Of a stretch of 64,000 bases of DNA, positions 32,018 through 41,072 are shown one piece after another. This stretch comes from Treponema denticola (GTDB taxonomy: Bacteria > Spirochaetota > Spirochaetia > Treponematales > Treponemataceae). The translations under genes were made by a program, and so were the position numbers. Within the stretch, counting starts at the first letter, position 1, and every line of letters begins with the position of its first letter. The stretch spans positions 1 to 64,000 of the forward strand of contig NZ_CP038800.1 in assembly GCF_024400535.1 (NCBI RefSeq), written 5' to 3'. The notes under the pieces were generated by a model, which made no database searches, was not told where the DNA came from, and worked only from the letters and a program-made list of their open reading frames with translations.

Positions 32018-33604
32018 CTATCTATGTGTTAGGCCGGCATTATCTTTTTTCATTAAATTTTCTTCGTAAAAGATTGAAGGCTTTTCAATTTCGGAGTTAA
32101 GCTTCTTTAAGCCTTTTTCTTCAAGAAGAGTTTTTTCGCCCGAAAAAAGAGAGCGTCCGAGACCTAAGCCCTTAGCATTAAATTCGATGCCCATGCTTTC
32201 TACGACTGTGGGAAAAAAATCAAAGGTTGTAAATTGCCGGTTTTTGGTTTTATCAGTTGTCTTTGCAGAATTTATAAAGGCATTGTAGGGATGCCTGTCT
32301 TGTAGTTTGACGGTCGGCAGGTATAAATCTCCGCCCATGTACAAGTGATCTCCTAAAATGACTATTGTGGTGTTTTCATAAAAGTCTTGAGTTTTTGCCC
32401 ATTCTACAAAATCATAAGCTTTTTTTGATGCTCCGGCGTATACGTTGTGTATTTTTTCAAAATAAATGTTGGGGCATTTTTCATCGGCATAACCGTGGGG
32501 AGAATGTGTGTCGGCAGTAAAGAAAATATAGGCAAAAGGCTTATCTTCTTTTGAAAGCTCCGTAATGTCTTCCCGTGCAAATTGATAAAGCTTTTCGTCT
32601 TCAAAACCCCACCACACATTGTAGCCTTGAGGGATTCTTCCGGTTTCTACAAAGTAAGCATAATCCTGAATTTTAAAATTTTTATGATTGGTTAAAAAAT
32701 TACCCAAACAGCCGAAATTTTTGTCTGCAGCCATGCTGAACACAAGATTGTAGCCGTTATCATATAAAAGATCTCCGAGTCCGTAACCCCCTTCTATAAA
32801 ATTATCGATTTTTATTGAAGAAGTATTTAAAGATGAAAGTTTAACAGAAGATGAGTCGAAAGAAGGAAGATTTAAAATTAACGGAACTCCCATATTTAGG
32901 GAAGTAAGAGAGGCTATGGAATGTGATGTTCCCATAACCTGGGTCCCTCCGCCCAATTTTTCACAGTGGCTGAATGAGAGGTTTTGTTCGGCTATCCCGC
33001 GTAATTCGGGAATAAGATCGTAACGGGATAAGCCTCCGAATTCTTTTGATGTAGCACTTATTTCCATCGATTCAAGGTAGAGGATTATAAGATTTCTCTT
33101 TTTTGGAGGAAAATTAAATTCTACCTTTGAAGGATCTATATAGTTAGTTTCATAAAGATCCGTTGGAGGGCTTAATTTATAATAAATATATTGAATATAC
33201 CCGAATTTATATTGGCTGTAGCCTAAAAAAATACAAATGTAAATCAAAACATAAAGGCGGGGCCTTCTTACCAAAACAGGGAAGAGTCTGTAAGATTTTC
33301 CTTTTTTTGGTTTTAAAACAAGTTTTATTTCTTTTAGGATCAAAATGAGGTTTACAAAAGATAGGATTATCGGAATTACAAGGGCTTTTAAATAAAAACT
33401 TAGAAGAACTGCACTGCTTGTACCGTCAATGGGTGTTACGGCTGTAAAGATAAGCTGATCTATCTGGGCATGAGGAAAAACTCCCAAAAGCCAAATTATT
33501 AACATTATAAGAAAAGCATACAGAAATACAAAAAGACTTCCTAAAAAAGCCTGCTTTTTCTTTTCTTTTTTATTTGTGAATTCAATTTTTTCCCGTATAA
33601 GCAT
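32018..33604 (-). CDS. LTA synthase-type sulfatase-fold membrane protein
   Basis: A 528-residue protein with about five membrane segments (residues 18-160) followed by an extracytoplasmic sulfatase-fold domain: NLIILYLESMEIS near residue 172 (metal-binding Glu), GTSHSIASLTSLNMGVP near 225 with the nucleophile Thr/Ser candidate, FTADTHSPHGYAD near 365, and VILGDHLYMGGDLY near 410 (Asp/His metal ligands). LtaS-type enzymes transfer glycerol phosphate to glycolipids or modify periplasmic glycans; treponemes lack classic LTA of Gram-positives, so a phosphoglycerol or related transfer to an envelope glycan is inferred. Starts at ATG 33604. Confidence 0.86.
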   Translation of the reverse strand: MLIREKIEFTNKKEKKKQAFLGSLFVFLYAFLIMLIIWLLGVFPHAQIDQLIFTAVTPIDGTSSAVLLSFYLKALVIPIILSFVNLILILKEIKLVLKPKKGKSYRLFPVLVRRPRLYVLIYICIFLGYSQYKFGYIQYIYYKLSPPTDLYETNYIDPSKVEFNFPPKKRNLIILYLESMEISATSKEFGGLSRYDLIPELRGIAEQNLSFSHCEKLGGGTQVMGTSHSIASLTSLNMGVPLILNLPSFDSSSVKLSSLNTSSIKIDNFIEGGYGLGDLLYDNGYNLVFSMAADKNFGCLGNFLTNHKNFKIQDYAYFVETGRIPQGYNVWWGFEDEKLYQFAREDITELSKEDKPFAYIFFTADTHSPHGYADEKCPNIYFEKIHNVYAGASKKAYDFVEWAKTQDFYENTTIVILGDHLYMGGDLYLPTVKLQDRHPYNAFINSAKTTDKTKNRQFTTFDFFPTVVESMGIEFNAKGLGLGRSLFSGEKTLLEEKGLKKLNSEIEKPSIFYEENLMKKDNAGLTHR

Positions 33605-33626
33605 AGCACATCTTCAAGCTAAAAAT

Positions 33627-34826
33627 TTATCCTGTATACTTGTCGAAATATCCCTGTATAAATATTATAGGGGTTCCCTTGTCTCCGCTTCCCGATGTAA
33701 GGTCTGAAAGTGAACCGATTAAGTCTATAAGTCTCCGCGGGGTCGTTCCTTGGGACTCCATAGAGTCTATATGGGAGGCTGTTTCTTTTTGATGATTTTC
33801 AATATATTCGGCTATTTTTTTCTTTTGATCTTCTTCATTTAAGTCTTTGAAGTTGTTGTCTGCCAGATACTTTAGCTTTACCTCATTGGGCTTGCCTTCA
33901 AGTCCCTTTGTATAAGCCGGCGAAACAACCGGATCGGCAAGTTCCCAAATTTTACCTATCGGGTCCTTAAAAGCTCCGTCTCCATAAACCATAACCTCGA
34001 TGGTTTTTCCTGTTTTTTCTTTTATTATAGCCTGTATCTTATCGACAATAACTTGTGCATTATGGGGAAAGAGTTTTACTCTATCTTCTCCGGACTTATT
34101 GGAACCCAGAAGTCCGTAATCCGAATTAAAACCGCTTCCATTTACCGGGCTGCTTAAAATATCGTCAAGGCCTAAAACTATCTTTGCTCCGGCTTTTTTT
34201 AAAAGTTTTTTTGTTCTATTCCGTGTATGAATATCGCAGGCTAAAACCGAATCTGTATATTCTATTATTTTTTTCGGATCATTGGAGAGGATTACAAAGG
34301 ATTCGGGATTATGTTTTTTTATTATCGAATCATAATATTCTATATAATCCATCCCTGTGAATTTATGCTTGTGGTCTCCGAATTTGCTTCTAAATTCTTC
34401 TCTTGTAAATGAATTTGTCCATGGGTTTACATCGGAATCTTCAAAAACATCCGGGTCAATCAAGTGATTACCTACCTCATCGCTTGGATAGCTTAGCATA
34501 ATGACAAGTTTATTTTTTGAACGGGCTATGCCTTCCAAACAAACCGAAAAACGGTTCCGGCTTAAAATAGGAAAAATCAGGCCTATACATGAGTTTCCGA
34601 ATTTTGCCTTTATATCGGCTGCTATATCGTCAGCTGTTGCATAGTTTCCCTGTGCGCGGGCAACTATGGATTCTGTGACAGAAAGAATATCTTTATCTTT
34701 TATTGTAAAGTTTTCGGCTTTTGCGGCATTTAAAAGAGTTTCGGCAGCAATGGAGGCTATGTCGTCTCCCTCGCGGATTATCGGGGCAATCAAACCTCTG
34801 GATGTAGTTCCTACAAATTTCTTCAT
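33627..34826 (-). CDS. Coenzyme F420-0:L-glutamate ligase (CofE-like) family protein
   Basis: A 399-residue protein opening with FVGTTSRGLIAPIIREGDDIASIAAETLLNAA, and DKDILSVTESIVARAQGNY, both matching the CofE/FbiB-type gamma-glutamyl ligase fold; later parts include PLNG-like GSGFNSDYGLLGSNKSGEDRVKLFP and MVYGDGAFKDPIGKIWELADPVVSP. It ends with a long tail (KETASHIDSMESQGTTPRRLIDLIGSLSDLTSGSGDKGTPI). The true F420 ligase is about 250 residues; this one is longer, as in proteins found in bacteria without known F420 use. Function is probably a ligase on another substrate. TGAGGTTC precedes the ATG. Confidence 0.8.
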   Translation of the reverse strand: MKKFVGTTSRGLIAPIIREGDDIASIAAETLLNAAKAENFTIKDKDILSVTESIVARAQGNYATADDIAADIKAKFGNSCIGLIFPILSRNRFSVCLEGIARSKNKLVIMLSYPSDEVGNHLIDPDVFEDSDVNPWTNSFTREEFRSKFGDHKHKFTGMDYIEYYDSIIKKHNPESFVILSNDPKKIIEYTDSVLACDIHTRNRTKKLLKKAGAKIVLGLDDILSSPVNGSGFNSDYGLLGSNKSGEDRVKLFPHNAQVIVDKIQAIIKEKTGKTIEVMVYGDGAFKDPIGKIWELADPVVSPAYTKGLEGKPNEVKLKYLADNNFKDLNEEDQKKKIAEYIENHQKETASHIDSMESQGTTPRRLIDLIGSLSDLTSGSGDKGTPIIFIQGYFDKYTG

Positions 34827-34926
34827 TTTGAACCTCAGAAAGGTATTATAGGTGCTTTTTTTTTGTTTGTCAATAAGTTTTTTTCTCCGCTTTTAACATA
34901 TCCCTTTCTTTTTTTTACTTTTTCCT

Positions 34927-34932
34927 TATAAT
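34927..34932 (+). promoter_or_regulatory. -10 box of the tetR gene, suggesting leaderless mRNA
   Basis: TATAAT at 34927-34932 ends six bases before the ATG at 34939. If used, transcription would start at or beside the ATG, leaving no ribosome binding site. The -35 region is T-rich (near 34905) and unclear. Confidence 0.45.
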
Positions 34933-34938
34933 ATAGAT

Positions 34939-35565
34939 ATGGCTAAATTTAAACGGAAAACAAAAGAAGAGCGGACGCATGAGATAATAGAAGCTGCAAA
35001 AAAGGTGTTTTTAAAAAAGGGTTTTCATAATACTACGATGGAAGATATTGTTGCTGCCACAAGCCTTTCAAAAGGAGGAGTTTATCAGTACTTTAAAAGT
35101 ACGAAGGCTATAATGTTTGCCATAATGCAGGAAGGAAACTATTTTCGATACAGACGCAACGAAGAAATTTTTAGTTCTGCAAAAAAAATTGATGATCCTT
35201 ACGAAATTGTAACCCAAGCCTTAGAAGCAAAACTATTTGATGATGTTCCCGAAAAACGGCTTTATCTAATGTTTCTTGCCGAAATTCTATATGACAAAGA
35301 ATATGAGACTCTTTTTTGGAAACTTGAAAATCAAGCTCATAAGTTTATAAACGAAAATCTGGAACATTTGTTTAAAGAAGGGACTTTTGAAGGTAAAAAA
35401 ATAAAGTATAAAACAAACAAAACAGGACGGCTCTACTCCCGTCTTTTTAACGGAATCCTTATAATCTACGAACTCTTTGAAGACAAAACCGTTTTTGATG
35501 AGGGAAAAAGAGAGCTCCACGACTTTCTCTATTCTTGTGTAAAAAAAAGCTTTACAATCGAATAA
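34939..35565 (+). CDS. TetR family transcriptional regulator
   Basis: A 208-residue repressor with a TetR_N helix-turn-helix in residues 8-55: THEIIEAAKKVFLKKGFHNTTMEDIVAATSLSKGGVYQYFKSTKAIMF, an excellent match to the family. The helical C-terminal ligand domain is variable and its ligand unknown. The MATE transporter gene follows after 82 bases, with a 20-bp palindrome between them at its promoter; this pattern indicates that the regulator controls the transporter. The gene's own -10 box sits almost on its start codon. Confidence 0.94.
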   Translation: MAKFKRKTKEERTHEIIEAAKKVFLKKGFHNTTMEDIVAATSLSKGGVYQYFKSTKAIMFAIMQEGNYFRYRRNEEIFSSAKKIDDPYEIVTQALEAKLFDDVPEKRLYLMFLAEILYDKEYETLFWKLENQAHKFINENLEHLFKEGTFEGKKIKYKTNKTGRLYSRLFNGILIIYELFEDKTVFDEGKRELHDFLYSCVKKSFTIE

Positions 35566-35585
35566 AAAAAATTAGTTAGCCGTTA

Positions 35586-35635
35586 TTGACTTTATTTTCT
35601 CTTTTTATATAATATAACTGACGTATACGTCAGTT
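35586..35635 (+). promoter_or_regulatory. MATE gene promoter with 20-bp TetR-type palindrome
   Basis: TTGACT (35586-35591) and TATAAT (35608-35613), 16-base spacer, are followed by the perfect palindrome AACTGACGTATACGTCAGTT at 35616-35635, covering the expected start of transcription. A dimeric TetR protein bound here would block the promoter. GGAGG at 35638-35642 then leads to the start at 35648. Confidence 0.75.
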
Positions 35636-35647
35636 ATGGAGGTTCTT

Positions 35648-36994
35648 ATGACGGATAAAAGAGAACATTTAATTTCAGGTAATATGTTCAAGCTGATGCT
35701 TGAGCTCAGCATTCCGGGCATTATCGGAATGTTTGTCATCAGCTTATACAGCTTTGTGGATGCAATATTCGTAGGAAGATATGTAAGCAGCCTAGCTTTA
35801 GGAGCAATCAGTGTAGCCTATACATTTACACTGATAAATAACGGTATTGCCGTTTTAGTAGGTATAGGTTCCGCTTCGGTTCTTTCGAGAGCGGTGGGAA
35901 GAAGCGATCAAGAAACCGTTGATTCCATTATGGGAAATGTCCTTTTGTTGACGCTCCTTTTTTCATTGGGAACTATGACAATCGGATTAATTTTTGCACC
36001 TCAACTTTTAAGCCTTATAGGAGCGGAAGGAGAAATGCTCCGATTAGGAGTAAGCTATCTGCGGATTGTATATATCGGTTCAGTCTTTGTAAACTTCGGT
36101 CAAGCAGCCAACATGGTTATGAGAGGGGAAGGCCGAATGGGTCTTGCTATGCTTTTGATGGGTATAAGTGCCGTATTAAATATTATTTTGGATGCAGTCT
36201 TTGTAATTGTTTTAAAAAAGGGACTTGAAGGCGCCGCTATAGCAACCGTAATATCTCAAGTGGTTCTTGCAATTTGTAATTTTTGTTACTTCGCATTCTT
36301 CAGCAAAAACGTTAAATTCAAACACTTTAAGCTTCAAAAAAGTATCGTAAAAGAAACACTTTCAATCGGCTTTTCTGCAATGTTGATGCAAGTCTTTGCC
36401 CTTTTACAGCAGGCCGTTATGTATTCTACATTAAAAAGATACGGCGGAGAAGAGCAAGTAATTTTGATGGGGGCTTTTTTTAGATATCTAATGTTATCCT
36501 TTATTCCTCTTTGGGGAATAAGTCAGGGCTATCAGCCCTTTGCAGGAACCAATTTCGGAGCACAAAAACTCGACAGGGTAAAAAAAGGAACCTTTCTTTT
36601 TTACGGTTTCGGATTATTTTTATCATTAATATTTTGGCTGGTATTTTTAATTATGCCTGAAAGGGTTTTGGGGCTATTTTTGGAAAATAATAACCTTATA
36701 TCTTTAGGAAGAACAAATTCAATGCTTGCTATTTCTTTATTTCCTTTGTCGGCAATTATGATTATCAATTTAACCCTTTTTCAAGCTTTAGGTAAAGCGA
36801 AGTACGCAGGTATGTTAGTAATTGCCCGTCAATTTTTACTTTATATTCCGGCCGTATTAATTCTCCCACTGTTTTTTGGAACACGGGGAATTTGGATTTC
36901 AAGCCCGATAGTAGACACGTTAGTTACGGTTTTATCTGCATTTATAGTGATTAAACTTTTTAAAAAAGATTTAAGCACTAAAGATCTGTCTTAA
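35648..36994 (+). CDS. MATE family efflux transporter
   Basis: An inner-membrane drug/cation-coupled exporter with about 12 membrane segments. Start set at ATG 35648 (MTDKREHLISGN) since GGAGG lies at 35638-35642; a longer ATG at 35636 would leave no RBS. 448 residues, near the family norm. Family-like parts: KLMLELSIPGIIGMFVISLYSFVDAIFVGRYV at the start, GIGSASVLSRAVGR near residue 75, VMRGEGRMGLAM near 158, and GISQGYQPFAGTNFGAQKLDRVKK near 298. It is regulated, presumably, by the TetR protein encoded just upstream. The substrate is unknown. Confidence 0.94.
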   Translation: MTDKREHLISGNMFKLMLELSIPGIIGMFVISLYSFVDAIFVGRYVSSLALGAISVAYTFTLINNGIAVLVGIGSASVLSRAVGRSDQETVDSIMGNVLLLTLLFSLGTMTIGLIFAPQLLSLIGAEGEMLRLGVSYLRIVYIGSVFVNFGQAANMVMRGEGRMGLAMLLMGISAVLNIILDAVFVIVLKKGLEGAAIATVISQVVLAICNFCYFAFFSKNVKFKHFKLQKSIVKETLSIGFSAMLMQVFALLQQAVMYSTLKRYGGEEQVILMGAFFRYLMLSFIPLWGISQGYQPFAGTNFGAQKLDRVKKGTFLFYGFGLFLSLIFWLVFLIMPERVLGLFLENNNLISLGRTNSMLAISLFPLSAIMIINLTLFQALGKAKYAGMLVIARQFLLYIPAVLILPLFFGTRGIWISSPIVDTLVTVLSAFIVIKLFKKDLSTKDLS

Positions 36995-37161
36995 ATTCTT
37001 TCCAGCTCTACAAAATCGGTAGAAACTTTTTCGTTGAATTTTTTGTCGTGTATAAGGGCATTTAAGGTTGCTTGAAGTTTTACGGCTAATTCGGAAGTTA
37101 TGGTAATTACAGCCCAAACCGCCAAGAGCTTAAATGTCCTAACAAAAGGATATTTGCTCAT
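36991..37161 (-). CDS. Small ORF coupled to the AlbA_2 gene
   Basis: A 56-residue reading frame, MSKYPFVRTFKLLAVWAVIT to ELERI, whose ATG overlaps the stop codon of the AlbA_2-domain gene in an ATGA arrangement, so it could be translated by coupling. It has one modest hydrophobic stretch (about residues 9-22) and no recognisable domain. Its stop overlaps the end of the convergent MATE gene by four bases. A real gene is plausible but not proven. Confidence 0.4.
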   Translation of the reverse strand: MSKYPFVRTFKLLAVWAVITITSELAVKLQATLNALIHDKKFNEKVSTDFVELERI

Positions 37162-38330
37162 TTAGATTTTTCCGGTCTTGGTATAATTACTTTAAATTGT
37201 TCACCTTGAATATCATTTATTAATTCTATATTAGGCTGTTCGGATATAGCTCTTTTAATGCCTGACCCTAAACCGCTAAAAGGTAAAAGATGCAAAGCGT
37301 AAGAAACTAATTGGTTATTTCTTATTACAGGATTTCCGAATTTTATTTCTTCGACAGTCAGGCTATTAGGCAATTTACCCGGACTAATTATTTCAACTCT
37401 ATTATCAAAAATGAGAATTCTAATCGGGGAATTTTTAAAATAATCTCTATGCAGCAAGGCATTTTGTAATATTTCAATAAGCGCTATTTCGGAGATTTCA
37501 AGAATACCTGTCGAATTAAAACCCTGTTCTTTTTGAACATGGTGTAAACAAGATTTTAAATATCTCATAGCTTCATCAAAAAGTTCGGGGATTGTTCCTT
37601 TTAAATCCGAAGGTTTGCTTCTATAGTAATTTTCCGATATATCGTTTCCAAAAAAAGAGACAAATTTAATCGTAAAAGCCGGTTTTATTTCTTGAGGATT
37701 TTTTCCAAAAAAAAGTAATCCCGCAAGCGTTAAGTGTTCATTTCGTAAAACCCGTTTTGCTTTTAAGGCCTGCTCAAGATTTAATCCCTTATCTTCGTAT
37801 GTTGTACCGAATTCTTTTTTAAAAAAGTCTGAAAATTTTTCTTTATTGATATCATCGACGGAGGATCCATAAACTTCCATTTCATCTGCAAGCAAATTTG
37901 CACTTTGTTGGAATAAACGCATTATTTCCGAATTATCGGTAACAAGTCTTTTATTTGCTCCTTGTTTTATAAATATTTCGCCTTTTGATGTTTTATAAGG
38001 TTTATTTATTCCTTCTTGAATATGAATAGCTAAAATATATTTAGTTTCAGGGGTTTCTATTTTTAATACTTCGGTTGCAATATAAACAGGAGGCTTTAAA
38101 TTATCGGCAGCTTGAGATATCCTTTTATCATAATCCTCTATTTTTTCGGGAGATAAGCCTACTATGCCGCCGGTAACATCCTTAATTCCAATTAAAATAA
38201 GCCCGCCTATAGAATTAGACATTGCAACAATTTCTTGTGCTATGCTTTCCAAATTAGGCAAATCTTGTTTAAATTGAACTTTGCTTGTTTCTCCCAATGT
38301 AATAATTTCCAATATATCTTTAGTATTCAT
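37158..38330 (-). CDS. AlbA_2-domain / HATPase putative transcription regulator
   Basis: A 390-residue protein of the COG2865 type. The N-terminal AlbA_2 domain (ETSKVQFKQDL, EIVAMSNSIGGLILIGIKD, residues 13-51, then KPYKTSKGEIFIKQGANKR near 110) may bind nucleic acid; the C-terminal part has a GHKL-like ATPase signature, EILQNALLHRDYFKNSPIRILIFDNRVEIISPGKLPNS near residues 280-320, followed by GLGSGIKRAI. Such proteins are regularly annotated as regulators or RecG-like helicases, but lack helicase motifs. It is an isolated gene ending with the coupled small ORF. Confidence 0.85.
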   Translation of the reverse strand: MNTKDILEIITLGETSKVQFKQDLPNLESIAQEIVAMSNSIGGLILIGIKDVTGGIVGLSPEKIEDYDKRISQAADNLKPPVYIATEVLKIETPETKYILAIHIQEGINKPYKTSKGEIFIKQGANKRLVTDNSEIMRLFQQSANLLADEMEVYGSSVDDINKEKFSDFFKKEFGTTYEDKGLNLEQALKAKRVLRNEHLTLAGLLFFGKNPQEIKPAFTIKFVSFFGNDISENYYRSKPSDLKGTIPELFDEAMRYLKSCLHHVQKEQGFNSTGILEISEIALIEILQNALLHRDYFKNSPIRILIFDNRVEIISPGKLPNSLTVEEIKFGNPVIRNNQLVSYALHLLPFSGLGSGIKRAISEQPNIELINDIQGEQFKVIIPRPEKSK

Positions 38331-38352
38331 AAATGTATATCTCCATTTATTT

Positions 38353-39027
38353 TTATATCTTACCCTTTTTATACATTATCCTTGTGTAGATGATTGTAAT
38401 TGCGGCCCCGACGGGAATGAGCATACTTATAGCCTTTCCCAGCTGGGGCATTGCAATAAAAAGAATCAGCATAAAGGCAAAGGGGACTGCGGCAATCTTA
38501 GGATTTTTTGCAACGAAGACTACCAGAAGGCCGCCGAAAAGGGCCGGCAAAATATTTTTAAAGGCCGGTGCCATGATGGGAGATTCCAATATGGGTTTTA
38601 ACTGAGTCAATAAGAGCATTCCCAAAACCAAGATAAGGGTTGTAGTAATGGAAGAAACCGCAACGGCGATTGTGGTAACTACATCGCCTTCTTCTGTATT
38701 GGCTTCAACCTTTGCCGTTTCCAAGGCTAAGACTCCGCAGGGCACTTTTAGGTTTGTCAAGTTTCCTGTTATAAAGCCTACATAGGTTCCGCCCGCACCG
38801 AGCATGGGGGCAAAGGTAAAGGCTTCAATAATTCCTACCGGCCAAAAAACAACGGCAACACCGAAAAGCCCCCTTAAAAGGAGCCAAAAATTAGGCCAGG
38901 TATTATAGTAAATACAGGTAAAAAGAGGATAAGAAAGAAACATTATAATAGCTATTATCATCCATGTTCTTCCCCACCTATGTATGCTTTTTTCATATGA
39001 ACCTAATTCGATTTGTGTATCTTGCAT
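38353..39027 (-). CDS. Integral membrane protein of unknown function
   Basis: A 224-residue protein with six or so membrane segments (about residues 20-40, 48-72, 78-95, 115-142, 155-172 and 178-212). It has glycine-rich turns (APMLGAGGTYVGFITGNLTNLKVPCG) that could line a pore. I do not recognise the family; it has no ATPase or binding-protein motif. GGAGGG precedes the ATG. It is 22 bases upstream of the AlbA_2 gene in the same direction. A transporter role is only a guess. Confidence 0.7.
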   Translation of the reverse strand: MQDTQIELGSYEKSIHRWGRTWMIIAIIMFLSYPLFTCIYYNTWPNFWLLLRGLFGVAVVFWPVGIIEAFTFAPMLGAGGTYVGFITGNLTNLKVPCGVLALETAKVEANTEEGDVVTTIAVAVSSITTTLILVLGMLLLTQLKPILESPIMAPAFKNILPALFGGLLVVFVAKNPKIAAVPFAFMLILFIAMPQLGKAISMLIPVGAAITIIYTRIMYKKGKI

Positions 39028-39163
39028 AAAACCCTCCTACCAAGCACTTAACCTAGCCAAGAAATATAACACAAAACCATTAAAATTTATACTACCCTAT
39101 GCTAAAAAAGATTTTAGATATCAATAATCCAGCAGAATAGGTACCCAGCTATTTGTCAAAAAC

Positions 39164-41071
39164 TTAGTCGAGTTCAAAAGCTCCGGTGTAGAGTCTATAG
39201 TATACGCCCTTCTTCTCCAGCAGAGAGGCGTGTGTGCCGCGCTCGATAATTTCACCGTGATCCAAGACCATGATAACATCGGAATTCATAACTGTGGAAA
39301 GACGGTGAGCGATGACAAAAACGGTTCGGCCTTCCATCAGCCTATCCATACCTTTTTGGATAAGAGCTTCGGTTCGGGTGTCGATTGAAGATGTCGCTTC
39401 GTCCAAAATCATAACGGGCGGATCGGAGACTGCGGCGCGGGCGATGGACAATAGCTGGCGCTGTCCTTGCGAAAGAGAGTTTTTGATCCCTTCAATAACC
39501 GTGTCATAACCATGTGGAAGCATTGTAATAAAATTGTGAGCATTGGCAAGTTTCGCCGCTTCGATACACTGCTCGTCGGTTGCATCCAAATTGCCGAAAC
39601 GGATATTTTCCATAATGGTGCCGGTAAATAAATTAACCTCTTGCAATACGATACCGAGTGAGCTGCGCAGGTCTTCTTTCTTTATATGGGTAATCGGTAT
39701 TCCGTCATAGGTGATAGTTCCTTTGTTAATATCATAAAAGCGGTTTATCAAATTGGTAATCGTTGTTTTGCCTGCACCTGTTGCCCCGACAAAAGCGACC
39801 TTCTGTCCCCGTTCTGCAAAAAGGTTTATGTCTTTTAAAACTTTTTTATCAGGCGAGTAACCGAAATCGACATGCTCAAAAATCACCTTTCCGGTAAGTC
39901 TTGTTAATGTAATGCTGCCGTCCTCGTGCATTTCCTTCCAAGCCCATACCCCGGTGTGCCCCACAGTTTCGGTCAGAGTACCTGCTTCTTCCCGTGCATT
40001 TACGAGAGTAACGGTACCGGCATCTTCCTCCGGAGTTTCGTCCATAAGTGAAAAAATACGCGAGGCTCCTGCAACGGCATTGATAACCGAATTGAGCTGA
40101 TTGGAAAGCTGAGAAATAGGATTGGTAAAATTCCGCGATAGCGTTAAAAACGACGCGATGGTACCAAGCGTCAGCGTATTGATACCTGCGATAGTAGGAT
40201 TGGGGATTTTTGCAATTGCGAACCATGCTCCGACAAGGGCGACAATCACATATTGAAAATAGCCGAGTGCATTCATAAAGGGCATGATGATATTCGCATA
40301 GGAGTTTGCCTTTGAGGCGCTTTCCTGCCATGCGGCATTTTTTTCATGAAAATCGACTTTGACCGCTTCTTCCCGGCAGAACACTTTAATTACCTTTTGT
40401 CCGTTAATCATTTCTTCAACATAGCCGTTCAGCAGCCCGAGCGTTTCCTGCTGCCGTACAAAATAAAAGCCGCTTTTTTTTGCGATAAACTTAATCACTT
40501 TTAAAATAGAAAAGATAGAAGCGACAACGATAATCGTAAGATACACGCTCTGATACAGCATTGCAAAGAAAACTGTAACAACCGTACACATAGAAGAAAC
40601 CAGCTGAGGCATCGACTGCGTAATCATCTGCCGGAGTGTGTCGGTATCATTGGTATAGCGGCTCATAATATCTCCGTGAGTGTGCGTGTCAAAATACCGC
40701 AGAGGGAAGCGCTGCATCTTAGAGAACATTTCATCTCTAATCCGCTTGAGAGTCCGCTGTGCAACCTTAATCATCAAGCGGTTATAAATCCATGAACAAA
40801 GAACACCTGTGCCGTAAACCGCCGCCATAAAGATGAGCACCCGTAAAAGTCCGCTAAACACCGGAGTGCTTTGCGCAAGCAGCGGCATAATATACCGGTC
40901 AATCAATACTTGCAGGAACAAAGCTGCTGATGCGGTTGCTCCTGCGCTTAATAAAATACAGACCGTAACAACCGCAAGAACGGTTTTATATTGTTTAAGG
41001 TAGGAAAGAAGCCGTTTGACGGCCGGCATGGAAAGCTTCATTTCCGGTTTTGCTGTGTTAATAGGTTTCAT
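39164..41071 (-). CDS. ABC exporter subunit, membrane plus ATPase (second of a pair)
   Basis: A half-exporter with six membrane segments (about residues 22-330) and an ATPase domain. Start set at ATG 41071 (MKPINTAKPEMKLSMP), where AAGGA lies about ten bases upstream; ATG 41080 is an alternative overlapping the upstream gene. Motifs: Walker A GATGAGKTT, Q-loop VLQEVNLFTG, signature NSLSQGQRQLLSIARA (LSQGQ in place of LSGGQ), Walker B VMILDEATSSIDTRTE, H-loop IAHRLST. An insert of about 25 residues (MHEDGSITLTRLTGK) lies before the ATPase. With its upstream neighbour it should form a heterodimeric exporter. Confidence 0.93.
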   Translation of the reverse strand: MKPINTAKPEMKLSMPAVKRLLSYLKQYKTVLAVVTVCILLSAGATASAALFLQVLIDRYIMPLLAQSTPVFSGLLRVLIFMAAVYGTGVLCSWIYNRLMIKVAQRTLKRIRDEMFSKMQRFPLRYFDTHTHGDIMSRYTNDTDTLRQMITQSMPQLVSSMCTVVTVFFAMLYQSVYLTIIVVASIFSILKVIKFIAKKSGFYFVRQQETLGLLNGYVEEMINGQKVIKVFCREEAVKVDFHEKNAAWQESASKANSYANIIMPFMNALGYFQYVIVALVGAWFAIAKIPNPTIAGINTLTLGTIASFLTLSRNFTNPISQLSNQLNSVINAVAGASRIFSLMDETPEEDAGTVTLVNAREEAGTLTETVGHTGVWAWKEMHEDGSITLTRLTGKVIFEHVDFGYSPDKKVLKDINLFAERGQKVAFVGATGAGKTTITNLINRFYDINKGTITYDGIPITHIKKEDLRSSLGIVLQEVNLFTGTIMENIRFGNLDATDEQCIEAAKLANAHNFITMLPHGYDTVIEGIKNSLSQGQRQLLSIARAAVSDPPVMILDEATSSIDTRTEALIQKGMDRLMEGRTVFVIAHRLSTVMNSDVIMVLDHGEIIERGTHASLLEKKGVYYRLYTGAFELD

Positions 41072-41072
41072 A

